The notes under the pieces: generated by a model
Told to the model about the DNA's origin: nothing
Database searches by the model: none
Seen by the model: only the letters and a program-made list of their open reading frames with translations
Part shown: piece by piece, positions 50,361-58,457 of the stretch
Position numbering within the stretch: the first letter of the stretch is position 1
Layout: every line of letters begins with the position of its first letter
Program-made: the position numbers and the translations under genes
From: Microbacterium sp. MYb72
GTDB lineage: Bacteria; Actinomycetota; Actinomycetes; Actinomycetales; Microbacteriaceae
DNA length: 64,000 bases
Assembly: GCF_002979415.1 (NCBI RefSeq)
Contig: NZ_PCOT01000004.1
Coordinates: 62,001 to 126,000 of the forward strand
Direction of reading: 5' to 3'

Positions 50361-50450
50361 GGCGGTGACGGTGGGATTTGAACCCACGGTAGGGGGTTAC
50401 CCTACACAACTTTTCGAGAGTTGCACCTTCGGCCGCTCGGACACGTCACC
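50360..50450 (-). tRNA. tRNA-Ser(CGA)
   Basis: Read on the minus strand from 50450: acceptor arm GGTGACG pairs with CGTCACC, discriminator G, encoded CCA (50360-50362). Anticodon stem CAACT/AGTTG encloses loop CTCGAAA, anticodon CGA. A long variable arm (GTGTAGGGTAACCCCCTAC) is typical of serine. T-loop GTTCAAATC is intact. The 3' CCA is genomic. It decodes TCG, a frequent serine codon at this GC content. Confidence 0.95.
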
Positions 50451-50505
50451 GCGGACTAGCTTACGCGAGACGCCGCCCCGGCGCGAATCGAGCGATCCAC
50501 CGCCC

Positions 50506-50587
50506 GTCGACTTCTCGTGCTCTCGCCGAGTGCATGGGACGTTCGCGCCAACGAGCCGTGCACTCGGCGACTTCACGTGAAGTCGAC
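50506..50587. repeat. Complex palindromic element next to tRNA-Ser (82 bp)
   Basis: Outer arms GTCGACTTC (50506-50514) / GAAGTCGAC (50579-50587) and inner arms TCGCCGAGTGCA (50523-50534) / TGCACTCGGCGA (50559-50570); the right outer side contains the palindrome CTTCACGTGAAG (50571-50582). The size (82 bp) is like that of family A and B elements, but the arms differ. Confidence 0.7.
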
Positions 50588-50595
50588 ACGGCACG

Positions 50596-50615
50596 ACGCG
50601 ACGCGACGCGACGCG
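50596..50615. repeat. ACGCG tandem repeat, four units
   Basis: Four perfect ACGCG units (50596-50615) just beyond the stop of the 50623 gene. A simple-sequence tract prone to slippage; outside coding sequence. Confidence 0.7.
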
Positions 50616-50622
50616 ACCCGGC

Positions 50623-51669
50623 TCACCAGGTGGCGGCGAGCTCCGCGTGGGTGCGCAGGATGTCCTCGGTCGTTCCTGCGGGGGCGCGGCCGATGCCGCA
50701 CTCCGTCGCCACGCCGAACTCGGGGGTGAAGGGGCGTGCGGCGGCTATGCGGCGCTCGGCACCCTGGACGCCGTCCTCGCGGTGCACGAGCCCGAGGTAC
50801 AGCTCGCCGTCGTACGACAGGCCGGCGAGCGGTGCGAAGTACGCCTCGTCGTCACGCTCGATCGGCACGGGCAGGTGCAGCCAGGTCAGATCCCGCGCGG
50901 ATGCCGCGGTCACGGCGTTCGCGTAGCGCACGAGGTTCGCGGCATCCGTCGGCTCCACGAAGTGCTTCTCCCCCGCGTCGCCGTAGCAGAGGTGCACGCC
51001 GACCTCGACGTCGGCGGGCACGGCATCCACCAGCGCAGCCAGTCGCGACACGAGACCGTCGAAGGCGTCGCCCGGCCACCACGCCTCTATGACCTTGCCG
51101 TAGCCGGCCGCGCGCTCGATGATGCCCATCTCGCTCGCGACGTCCCACTGGATCGCCAGGTCGTCGTGCGGGATCGCCGCGAGGATCTCGTCGACCTCGC
51201 CCAGGATCGCCGCCGTGTACACGGGCTCGATCGCCGCCCGGTCGTCGCCGGAGAAGAACGAGGAGATCACCGCGAGCGGGGTCGGCAGCGACACCTGGAA
51301 CCGGGCCCCCTCGGCGAGCTCCCCCGCCGCGCGGAGACGAGAGAACACCACGTAGGAGTCGATCGCCGCAGACGCGTAGCCGAGGGCGGGCAGGCGGATG
51401 CCGGCGGCATCCGTTCCCTGGGCGATCCGCAGCGGCCTGGCGTCGATCCCTGCACGGAACGGGATCGGCTCGTCGCCTACCCGCTCGATGCCCTCAGCCT
51501 GGCCGAGCACGTCGGGCTGGAACATGATCCAGTGGAACCTCGTGCCGACCTCCCCGTCGGGCAGACGGCGCAGCCGCCGTCCGAGGATCGCGGATGCCGT
51601 GCGCATCGTGGTCTCGGCATCGTCGTAGTTCACGCTGCCCACGAGGTGGGCGCCCTGCGGCTGAGTCAT
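50623..51669 (-). CDS. MetE-like (cobalamin-independent methionine-synthase fold) protein
   Basis: A 348-residue protein resembling the zinc-binding C-terminal barrel of MetE, without the N-terminal half. Zinc-ligand-like motifs: VGVHLCYGDAGEKHF (His-x-Cys), LVHREDG (Glu) and VATECGIGR (second Cys). It also has LPDGEVGTRFHWIMFQ and SEMGIIER. Stand-alone MetE cores either make methionine from non-folate methyl donors or act on other thioethers; the present donor is unknown. GTG/ATG 51669 is 79 bp from the divergent iron-box gene, so both may share control. I cannot say whether it is a methyltransferase or lyase. Confidence 0.78.
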   Translation of the reverse strand: MTQPQGAHLVGSVNYDDAETTMRTASAILGRRLRRLPDGEVGTRFHWIMFQPDVLGQAEGIERVGDEPIPFRAGIDARPLRIAQGTDAAGIRLPALGYASAAIDSYVVFSRLRAAGELAEGARFQVSLPTPLAVISSFFSGDDRAAIEPVYTAAILGEVDEILAAIPHDDLAIQWDVASEMGIIERAAGYGKVIEAWWPGDAFDGLVSRLAALVDAVPADVEVGVHLCYGDAGEKHFVEPTDAANLVRYANAVTAASARDLTWLHLPVPIERDDEAYFAPLAGLSYDGELYLGLVHREDGVQGAERRIAAARPFTPEFGVATECGIGRAPAGTTEDILRTHAELAATW

Positions 51670-51711
51670 TTTTCCAGGCTATCGGCGCCTGCGAGCGACG
51701 GATGCCCCGAG

Positions 51712-51725
51712 TTAGGATTGCCTAA
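51712..51725. promoter_or_regulatory. Iron-box-like (DtxR/IdeR) inverted repeat
   Basis: TTAGGATTGCCTAA has perfect 5-bp arms TTAGG/CCTAA and matches 11 of 14 positions of the first part of the IdeR/DtxR consensus TTAGGTTAGGCTAA. TAGGAT within it (51713-51718) could also be the -10 element of the gene at 51749, so iron-loaded regulator would block the promoter. The 19-bp full consensus is not complete, so the call is tentative. Confidence 0.5.
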
Positions 51726-51748
51726 GCGAGAACCGAGGAGGACGCGGC

Positions 51749-52525
51749 ATGGGGTACATCACGTCTGAGGCACTGGCCGAGACCGGCTACGTCGTGCTCG
51801 ACGACCACGACCAGTCGTCCGACCCCGCCGAGTGGCTCGATCTCGAGTACGTGCCGTGGCGCTCGTCGGGGATCACGCGCTTCGCCCCGCTCGCGAGCTT
51901 CGCCGGCGACGTCGAGTGCAACGGTTTCTGGAACCACACCCCTCCACGTCCCGACAAGGACGGGGTGTGGGTCGCCTCGCAGGTCGCCCTCGCTCCCGTG
52001 CTGCACCGCCGCGCCATCGAGCCCGGCGCCGGCGTCGGACGGTGCCGCGTGATCGAGCTGCAGCCCAACGAGTACGCCGACGCGATCTACAACCTCCATC
52101 AGGACGACAACAACCGCCTCAACGACGAGGGCACCGGCTGGGTGGTCCGCGGTTTCTTCAACCTCTCTGACGACGCCGACTCCCTGCTCATCCTGCGCTC
52201 CGACCGCTTCGACCCCGCCACCGAGATCCGCCTGCCGCTCCGCGAGGGCTCCCGGATCATCGTCGACACCCAGCGCTTCTGGCATGCGGTGTGGCATCGC
52301 GGCGTCGCCCCGCGCTTCGCCCTGATCACGTCGTGGACCTCGGGCCCAGAGCTCGACGCCTACATCGCGGCGAACCACGGTGACCCGCATCCGCGGACCG
52401 TCGACCTGGATGCTTCGGTCGTGGAGGAGGCGCAGGTCGAGCTGCACCGCCGCATCGAGGAGCGCCGCCGCGCCTTCGAGGCGATGGGCGTCGTCATGGA
52501 GCCCCGCGCCGACCTCGCCCCCTGA
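51749..52525 (+). CDS. Unknown protein with HxD...H motif, possibly an Fe(II)/2-oxoglutarate oxygenase-like fold
   Basis: A 258-residue protein. No family is recognised with certainty. Visible features: VVLDDHDQSS near the start, IYNLHQDDNNRLND (HxD), a beta-rich core (WVVRGFFNLSDDADSLLILRS), SRIIVDTQRFWHAVWHRG (second His; Arg in FALITSWTSG region) and a C-terminal helix rich in Arg/Glu. HxD followed by a distant His is the iron-binding triad of 2-oxoglutarate oxygenases, and the order and spacing fit. ATG 51749 follows GAGGAGG. An iron-box-like site overlaps the probable promoter, which agrees with iron-dependent control. Confidence 0.65.
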   Translation: MGYITSEALAETGYVVLDDHDQSSDPAEWLDLEYVPWRSSGITRFAPLASFAGDVECNGFWNHTPPRPDKDGVWVASQVALAPVLHRRAIEPGAGVGRCRVIELQPNEYADAIYNLHQDDNNRLNDEGTGWVVRGFFNLSDDADSLLILRSDRFDPATEIRLPLREGSRIIVDTQRFWHAVWHRGVAPRFALITSWTSGPELDAYIAANHGDPHPRTVDLDASVVEEAQVELHRRIEERRRAFEAMGVVMEPRADLAP

Positions 52526-52560
52526 CCCGTCCCGAGTCTTCTGTCACGCTTCGTGCGACC

Positions 52561-54216
52561 TCAGACCGTGCGGCCGCCCTCGAGCCGGACGACGCGGTCC
52601 ACCGTGCCCACCGGCGGGGCGACGTGCGAGATGAGCAGCACCGACTGCTCCCCCGCGGCGTGCAGCAGGTCTCGCAGCAGCGCATCGGATGCCGCGGGGT
52701 CCACGCCAGCGGTCGGCTCATCCAGCACGAGCACCGGGAAGCCGCGGAGCAGCGCTCGCGCGAGCGCGATCCGCTGGGCCTGACCGCCGGACACCAGCGC
52801 ACCGCGGTCCCCGACCCGAGCGTCGAGCCCTCCGCGCTCGGCCACCCACGCTCCGAGACCGACCCTGTCGAGGACGTCGAGCAGCTCGGCATCCGTCGCC
52901 GTGTCCCTCGCGAACAGCAGGTTCTGCCTGAGGTCTTCGTCGAACAGCTGCGGGCTCTGCTCGCACAGGCCGATGGTCCGGCGCAGCGCCGGACCCGAGA
53001 GCGACGAGGCGTCCATGCCGTCGAGGGCATACTCGCCCTCGATGCGGAGGAAGCCGACGAGCACGGCGGCCAGAGAGCTCTTGCCCGCACCGCTCGGGCC
53101 CGAGACGAGCACCCGCTCCCCCGGGGCGAGATCGAGGTCGACCCCCGCGAGCGCGACGGCCCCGCCCGGCCAGTGCGCGCGAGCTCCGCGGAGCCTCAGC
53201 GTCGGCACCCCGCCGAAGTCGGCATCCGCTCCGTCGTCTGCGCGGAGCTCTCGCGGCGCCTCGTCCGGGAGGACGTCGGCGATGCGCTGGGCGCTCGCCC
53301 TGACGCTCCGCCACGACGACGCGGCGATCGGCACCGCCCCGAAGATCTCGAACACCACCATCGGCACCAGGACGACGACGGCCAGCCACGGCCCGTCGAT
53401 CGCTCCGGAGAGGATGCCGGGAGCCGCGACCGCCAGCGCCCACGCGGATGCCGCTCCCGCCGCGACCGACACCACGCCGGCCGCGATCGCCTGAGCGAGG
53501 GACGCACGACCGACCGCACGGCGCAGGGCCCGATCGGCATCCGCGATGCGCCCGCGCGCCTGCTCCTCCGCGCTGTAGGCGATCAGCACGTCGAGGTCGC
53601 CGAAGTAGTCGACCAGGGCGGCCGACAGATCCGCTCGACGCGACGACAGCGACGCCTCCGCACGCGAGCCGAACAGCCATCCGAGCCCCACGGCGGCGCC
53701 CGCCGCGATCAGCAGGCACGCGGCGAGCGCGAGCGCGGCGGGCGGCGAGATGATCGCCACGACCCCGACGGCGCCGACCGCGACCACCCCGGCGACCGCC
53801 AACGGCTGGACCACGCGCAGCGGGAGATTCTGCAGGTTCTCGACGTCGTCGACTAGCGCGGAGAGCACCCGGCCGTGATCGGTGCCGCCGAGGCCAGCGG
53901 GCGACAACGGGATCAATCGCCGCACCAGATCCGAACGGGTGCGGGCGAGCTGGCGCAGGGCCGCATCGTGCCCGGTCAGACGTTCGAGGTAGCGCGTCAC
54001 CGCGCGGGAGACCGCGAAGAAGCGCACGCCGACCACCGCGATCGACAGCGGCACCAGCGAGTCCACGATCGAGGCGCTGACGATCAGCCAGCCGCTCACC
54101 GCGAGCAGGCTCACCGCGGCTGCCGCCGACAGCACGCCCCAGAAGAGGCCGGGGAGGAATCGGAGGAACGGCGGCTGGGCCCGCCGCAGGATCGCGGACA
54201 CGGAGGCGCCGGTCAT
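52561..54216 (-). CDS. cydC: ABC transporter CydC (cytochrome bd assembly)
   Basis: A 551-residue fused transmembrane-ATPase half transporter. Six transmembrane helices (residues 15-300) precede an ATPase with Walker A VSGPSGAGKSSLAAVL, signature LVSGGQAQRIALARAL, Walker B VLVLDEPTAGVDP and switch LLISHVAPP. CydD-CydC exports reduced thiols (glutathione or cysteine; in actinobacteria mycothiol-linked compounds may play the role) needed to assemble cytochrome bd. ATG 54216 overlaps the cydD stop as ATGA; the frame upstream is antisense-like Arg/Pro-rich and was rejected. Confidence 0.92.
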   Translation of the reverse strand: MTGASVSAILRRAQPPFLRFLPGLFWGVLSAAAAVSLLAVSGWLIVSASIVDSLVPLSIAVVGVRFFAVSRAVTRYLERLTGHDAALRQLARTRSDLVRRLIPLSPAGLGGTDHGRVLSALVDDVENLQNLPLRVVQPLAVAGVVAVGAVGVVAIISPPAALALAACLLIAAGAAVGLGWLFGSRAEASLSSRRADLSAALVDYFGDLDVLIAYSAEEQARGRIADADRALRRAVGRASLAQAIAAGVVSVAAGAASAWALAVAAPGILSGAIDGPWLAVVVLVPMVVFEIFGAVPIAASSWRSVRASAQRIADVLPDEAPRELRADDGADADFGGVPTLRLRGARAHWPGGAVALAGVDLDLAPGERVLVSGPSGAGKSSLAAVLVGFLRIEGEYALDGMDASSLSGPALRRTIGLCEQSPQLFDEDLRQNLLFARDTATDAELLDVLDRVGLGAWVAERGGLDARVGDRGALVSGGQAQRIALARALLRGFPVLVLDEPTAGVDPAASDALLRDLLHAAGEQSVLLISHVAPPVGTVDRVVRLEGGRTV

Positions 54217-56006
54217 GCGTCCACCCCCAGGTCGACGACGCGGTCGGCGATGTCGCGGGCCGATCGACGGTGCGAGACGAGCAGGATCGTCGCCCCGGCA
54301 TCCGCGCGCTCGCGCAGGCTCGTCCACAGCCGAGCCTCCGTGTCGGGGTCGAGGGCGCTGGAGGGCTCGTCGAGCGCGAGGACCCGGTGGGCGCCGCGTG
54401 CGTGCCGATACAGCGCCCTGGCCACGGCCACCCGCTGCGCCTGCCCTCCGGAGAGCCCGCTGCCCTGCACGCCGAGCTCCCGGTCGGGGTCGAGCGCTCC
54501 GGCGCAGGCCGCGGCGAGGGCGGAGCGGATGCCGTCGGCATCCGGCTCCCGATCGCCGAGGGCCACGTTCGCGGCGATGGTCCCGCGGCTCAGCTGCGGC
54601 CGCTGCCCCGACCAGGCGAGCCAGTCGGCGGGGCTCAGGTGACGGACGTCCGCGCCCCCGAACGCCGCAGAGCCGTCGAACGGGACCGCTCCGCGGAGCG
54701 CCGCGAGCAGGCTCGACTTGCCCGCTCCGCTCGGCCCCTCGATGAGCGTGATGGTTCCTGGCTCTGCGGCGAAGGAGACGGGCGCGAGATCGCGCACGCG
54801 CAGGTTCTCGACGACGAGGTGCGCGGGCGCGGCGGTCCGTAACTCCTCAAGAACGGCCCGTTCGCCGCTCTCCGGGCCGTCTCCGCGTCGATCCAGCCAG
54901 GTTTGTGAGGAGTTGTGAACCGGGCGAGGGTCTCCCCCCGCATATGCTCCCGGTTCTCCGGAGTTCTGGCGCGCCCCCACCGCAGCGCCGACGACCGACG
55001 CGCCGGCGACCGACGCACCGGCTGTCGCGGCACCGGCCCCCGCAGCACCGGCTCCCGCAGCACCGGCCGCGTCGAGCACCTCGAACACGTCCTCCGTGGC
55101 GGCGACGCCCTCGGCCGCGGCGTGGAACTGCACGCCGACCTGACGGATCGGCAGGAACGCCTCGGGCGCGAGGAGCAGCACGAACAGTCCGACCTCGAGC
55201 GACAGGTCGCCCGCGAGCAGCCGGAACCCGATCGACACCGCGATCAGGGCCACGGCCAGCGACGCGAGCAGCTCCATCGCGAAACCCGAGAGGAAGGAGA
55301 ACCGCAGCACCTTCATGGTCTCGCGGCGGTAGTCGTCGGCCGTCGCCTCGATGCGGTCGGCCGCACGCCGGTCGCGTCCGAACAGCCGCAGCGTCGACAG
55401 CCCCTGCACGGTGTCGGCGAACCGCACGGCGAGGGTCTGGAGCGTCTGCCACTGGCGGCGCTGCACGGTGCGCGTCGCCATGCCGATGAGCACGAGGAAC
55501 AGCGGGATCAGCGGGAGCGTGATGATCGCGGTGAGGCCGCTGAGCCAGTCCTGCCACCACATGACGGCGACGAGCACCGGGGTCGCGATCACCGTCAGCA
55601 CGAGCTGCGGGATGTACCGCGCGAAGTACGCGTCCAGAGCCTCGAGCCCGTGCCCCGCGGTGACCGCGAGAGAGGCGCGGTTGCGCTGTGCGAGCCACCC
55701 TGGTCCGAGCCGCCCGACCGCGGAGATCAGCGCGGCCCGCAGCTGCGCACCCGTCGCCGCCGCCGCGCGTGTGCCCGCGGCGTCCGACGCGGCGATCAGC
55801 AGTCCGCGGATGCCGGCGAGCCCGAGCAACCACAGGATCGACGCCGTCACGTCGCGCCCCGCGACGGCGCCGGTGACGGCATCCGTCAGCATCCACGCGA
55901 ACGCGACCGTGACCGCCGTCTGCGCCACGCCGATCAGCGCGGAGGCCGCGACGAACACCCGTGCGGCACTCGCGTACCGCAGCAGACGGGGGTCGAGGGG
56001 CTTCAC
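54213..56006 (-). CDS. cydD: ABC transporter CydD with expanded repeat-bearing linker
   Basis: A 597-residue half transporter, partner of CydC. Membrane domain residues 1-310 and ATPase residues 405-597 (Walker A IEGPSGAGKSSLLAAL, signature GSGLSGGQAQRVAVARAL, Walker B VLALDEPSSALDP, switch LLVSHRR). Between them lies an unusual linker of about 95 residues: an Ala/Gly repeat (AAGAAGAGAAGAGAATAGA), an arm of palindromic family A read as RQNSGE (near 346), and an 84-bp family B element encoding residues 364-391 (HNSS...LEELRT). GTG 56006 overlaps the cydB stop as GTGA. Confidence 0.92.
   Translation of the reverse strand: MKPLDPRLLRYASAARVFVAASALIGVAQTAVTVAFAWMLTDAVTGAVAGRDVTASILWLLGLAGIRGLLIAASDAAGTRAAAATGAQLRAALISAVGRLGPGWLAQRNRASLAVTAGHGLEALDAYFARYIPQLVLTVIATPVLVAVMWWQDWLSGLTAIITLPLIPLFLVLIGMATRTVQRRQWQTLQTLAVRFADTVQGLSTLRLFGRDRRAADRIEATADDYRRETMKVLRFSFLSGFAMELLASLAVALIAVSIGFRLLAGDLSLEVGLFVLLLAPEAFLPIRQVGVQFHAAAEGVAATEDVFEVLDAAGAAGAGAAGAGAATAGASVAGASVVGAAVGARQNSGEPGAYAGGDPRPVHNSSQTWLDRRGDGPESGERAVLEELRTAAPAHLVVENLRVRDLAPVSFAAEPGTITLIEGPSGAGKSSLLAALRGAVPFDGSAAFGGADVRHLSPADWLAWSGQRPQLSRGTIAANVALGDREPDADGIRSALAAACAGALDPDRELGVQGSGLSGGQAQRVAVARALYRHARGAHRVLALDEPSSALDPDTEARLWTSLRERADAGATILLVSHRRSARDIADRVVDLGVDA
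54834..54917 (-). repeat. Protein-coding palindromic element family B, copy 2 (84 bp)
   Basis: Outer arms AACTCCTCA (54841-54849) and TGAGGAGTT (54906-54914), with nested arms ACGGCCC/GGGCCGT (54853-54859 and 54874-54880). In frame in cydD, it encodes 28 residues beginning HNSS and ending LEELRT, exactly as copy 1 at 29184-29267; the middle residues differ. Confidence 0.8.
54955..54971 (-). repeat. Single arm of palindromic family A inside cydD
   Basis: TCTCCGGAGTTCTGGCG, identical to the 17-bp right arm of family A copies, with no matching second arm; 37 bp on the cydD side a family B element begins. This looks like a composite or eroded insertion. In the cydD frame it reads RQNSGE. Confidence 0.75.
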
Positions 56007-57025
56007 GCGTGCGCCGGAGCCGCCTCGATGTGACTGCGCCGCACGCGCTTGCGGAACACCCAGTACGTCCAGCCCTGGTAGAGCAGCACGAGCGGCATCG
56101 CGACCAGAGCCGTCCAGCTCATGATCTGCAGCGTGTACGGGGTGCTCGACGCGTTCTCGATCGTGAGGCTGTACGCCGGGTCGATGGTCGACCGCATCAC
56201 GTACGGGAACAGCGCGCCGAACAGCATCACGACCGCACCGGCCACGGTCACCGCGGCGGCGGCGAACGCCCAGCCGTCGCGTCCGCGGAGCGAGAAGGCG
56301 ACCGCTCCGATGAGAGCGACCGCGGCGAGAGCGCCGCATCCGATCACCATCCACAGCAGCGGCGCCTCCCGCTCCGCCGCCATGACGATCGTCCAGACGA
56401 CCGTGCCGGCCGCGGCGAGGATCGTGGGCACCGCCGCGAGGCGGACCAGACGACGCGCGTCCTCATGCACCTGCGCGTCGGTCTTCAGGGCGACGAACAG
56501 CACACCGTGCAGGAAGAACAGCAGCAGCGTGGTCACGCCGACGAGCAGCGCGTACGGGTTCAGCAGCGACAGCAGGCCGCCGACGAAGATGTGGTTCTCA
56601 TCGAGGGCGACGCCCTGCACGATGTTGCCGAAGGCCACACCCCACAGGAGCGCGGGGACGACGGAGCCGATCACGATCATCCGGTCGAAGCCGCGCTTCC
56701 ACTTCAGCGAGTCGCGCTGGTGCCGGTACTCGAACGAGACCCCGCGGAGGATGAGCGCGAGCAGGATCAGCAGGAGCGGGAGGTAGAAGCCGCTGAACAG
56801 CGTCGCGTACCACTCGGGGAACGACGCGAACAGGCAGGCGCCGGCGACGATGACCCAGGTCTCGTTGAGATCCCACACGGGGCCGATGGTGTTGATCACC
56901 TGACGGCGGGAGACGTCGTCCTTGCCGAGGAACGGCAGCGACATGCCCACGCCGAAGTCGAATCCGTCGAGCACGAAGTAGCCGACGAAGAAGAAGGCGA
57001 CGATCCAGAACCAGAGGTATTCCAC
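56003..57025 (-). CDS. cydB: Cytochrome bd ubiquinol/menaquinol oxidase subunit II
   Basis: A 340-residue membrane protein with eight or nine hydrophobic segments. Signature features: YLWFWIVAFFFVGYFVLDGFDFGVG at the N terminus (shown by its conserved GFDFG), GPVWDLNETWVIVAGACLFA and QRDSLKWKRGFDR. CydB pairs with CydA to reduce oxygen at high affinity. GTG 57025 follows AAAGGAG; the 16-bp gap from cydA and GTGA overlap with cydD place it in one operon. Confidence 0.95.
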   Translation of the reverse strand: MEYLWFWIVAFFFVGYFVLDGFDFGVGMSLPFLGKDDVSRRQVINTIGPVWDLNETWVIVAGACLFASFPEWYATLFSGFYLPLLLILLALILRGVSFEYRHQRDSLKWKRGFDRMIVIGSVVPALLWGVAFGNIVQGVALDENHIFVGGLLSLLNPYALLVGVTTLLLFFLHGVLFVALKTDAQVHEDARRLVRLAAVPTILAAAGTVVWTIVMAAEREAPLLWMVIGCGALAAVALIGAVAFSLRGRDGWAFAAAAVTVAGAVVMLFGALFPYVMRSTIDPAYSLTIENASSTPYTLQIMSWTALVAMPLVLLYQGWTYWVFRKRVRRSHIEAAPAHA

Positions 57026-57041
57026 GGTCTTCTCCTTTCTC

Positions 57042-58457
57042 TCAGTAGACGACAGACGACAGCTGGGCCGTCTCCTCGTGGGGCTGCTCTGTGGTGTCGG
57101 GGCCCTTCTGCGCGGCCTTCACGATGAGTCGGATCTCGACGACGGCGAGCGCCGCGTAGATCGCCGTGAACGCGATCAGGGAGATGAGCACCTCGACGCC
57201 CGAGACGCCCGGCGAGACGCCGTCCTGCGTGGTCATGAGCCCGAACACGATCCAGGGCTGCCTGCCCATCTCGGTGAAGACCCAGCCCATGATGTTGGCG
57301 ACGAGCGCGAGGGGGAACGACCAGATCGCAAGCTTCCACATCCAGGGGGCCGGGGGCTTCTTGGCGCCCTTGCGGGTCAGCCAGAGGCCGACGACGGCGA
57401 CGAGCGCTGCGGCCATGCCGAGGCCGATCATCCAGCGGAACGCCCAGTACGTGACCCACAGGATCGGGGCGAACTCGGTCAGCCCGGTGTCGGCGAAGGT
57501 CGTCGCGTACTCGGCGTTGAGGTCGTTGATGCCGTGCACGCAGGCGTCGAACGTGTGCGTCGACAGCAGCGACAGCAGGTACGGCACGCGGATGGAGAAC
57601 AGCTCGGAGCTGCCGTCCGGGGTGCCCAGCGTGAACAGGCTGAACGAGGCGTCAGGGCCGCAGACCGTGTTGAACGTGGCCTCGGCCGCCGCCATCTTCA
57701 TCGGCTGCGCGGCGTACATCGCGAGACCCAGCTGGTCGCCGGTGAGCACGACACCGGCGGTCGAGACGATCATCGCCCACAGACCGAACTTGAGCGAGAT
57801 GCGCATGGTGTCGAAGTGCTGGCCGCGTGCGAGGTGCCAGGCCGAGACCGAGATCACGACGCCGGCGGCGAACATCAGGGCGCCGAAGATCGTGTGCGGG
57901 AAAGCGGCGAGCGCGACCGGGTTGGTCAGCAGCGCCCAGAAGTCGGTGAGCTCCGCCCGGTTCGTCTCGGGGTTGAAGGTGTAGCCGACCGGGTTCTGCA
58001 TGAACGCGTTGGCGGCGATGATGAAGTACGCCGACAGGATGCTGCCGATCGAGACGCACCAGATGGTGGCAAGGTGCAGCTTCTGCGGGAGCTTGTCCCA
58101 GCCGAAGATCCACAGCCCGATGAAGGTCGCCTCGAAGAAGAAGGCGAGCAGCCCCTCGAAGGCCAGCGGGGCGCCGAACACGTCGCCGACGAAGCGGGAG
58201 TAGTCCGACCAGTTCATGCCGAACTGGAACTCCTGCACGATGCCGGTGACCACGCCCATGGCGAAGTTGATCAGGAAGATCTTGCCGAAGAAGCGGGTCA
58301 GGTGCAGGTACTGGACCTTGCCGGTGCGCACCCACGCGGTCTGGAAGATCGCCGCGACCAGCGCCATGCCGATCGTCAGCGGCACGAACAGGTAGTGGTA
58401 GACGGTGGTGAGGCCGAACTGCCATCGGCTCAGCGCCAGCGGATCAAGCCATTCCAT
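57042..58457 (-). CDS. cydA: Cytochrome bd ubiquinol/menaquinol oxidase subunit I
   Basis: A 471-residue membrane oxidase subunit that carries the three hemes. Family hallmarks: LSRWQFGLTTVYHYLFVPLT with heme-ligand His near residue 19-20, IVQEFQFGMNWSDYSRFVGD, the Glu-bearing FEGLLAFFFEATFIGLW, and AAQPMKMAAAEATF in the quinol loop. The Q loop is short, as in actinobacterial (short-loop) bd oxidases. ATG 58457 follows GAGGAG and overlaps the end of the upstream regulator by 14 bp, so the regulator is cotranscribed. Confidence 0.95.
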   Translation of the reverse strand: MEWLDPLALSRWQFGLTTVYHYLFVPLTIGMALVAAIFQTAWVRTGKVQYLHLTRFFGKIFLINFAMGVVTGIVQEFQFGMNWSDYSRFVGDVFGAPLAFEGLLAFFFEATFIGLWIFGWDKLPQKLHLATIWCVSIGSILSAYFIIAANAFMQNPVGYTFNPETNRAELTDFWALLTNPVALAAFPHTIFGALMFAAGVVISVSAWHLARGQHFDTMRISLKFGLWAMIVSTAGVVLTGDQLGLAMYAAQPMKMAAAEATFNTVCGPDASFSLFTLGTPDGSSELFSIRVPYLLSLLSTHTFDACVHGINDLNAEYATTFADTGLTEFAPILWVTYWAFRWMIGLGMAAALVAVVGLWLTRKGAKKPPAPWMWKLAIWSFPLALVANIMGWVFTEMGRQPWIVFGLMTTQDGVSPGVSGVEVLISLIAFTAIYAALAVVEIRLIVKAAQKGPDTTEQPHEETAQLSSVVY

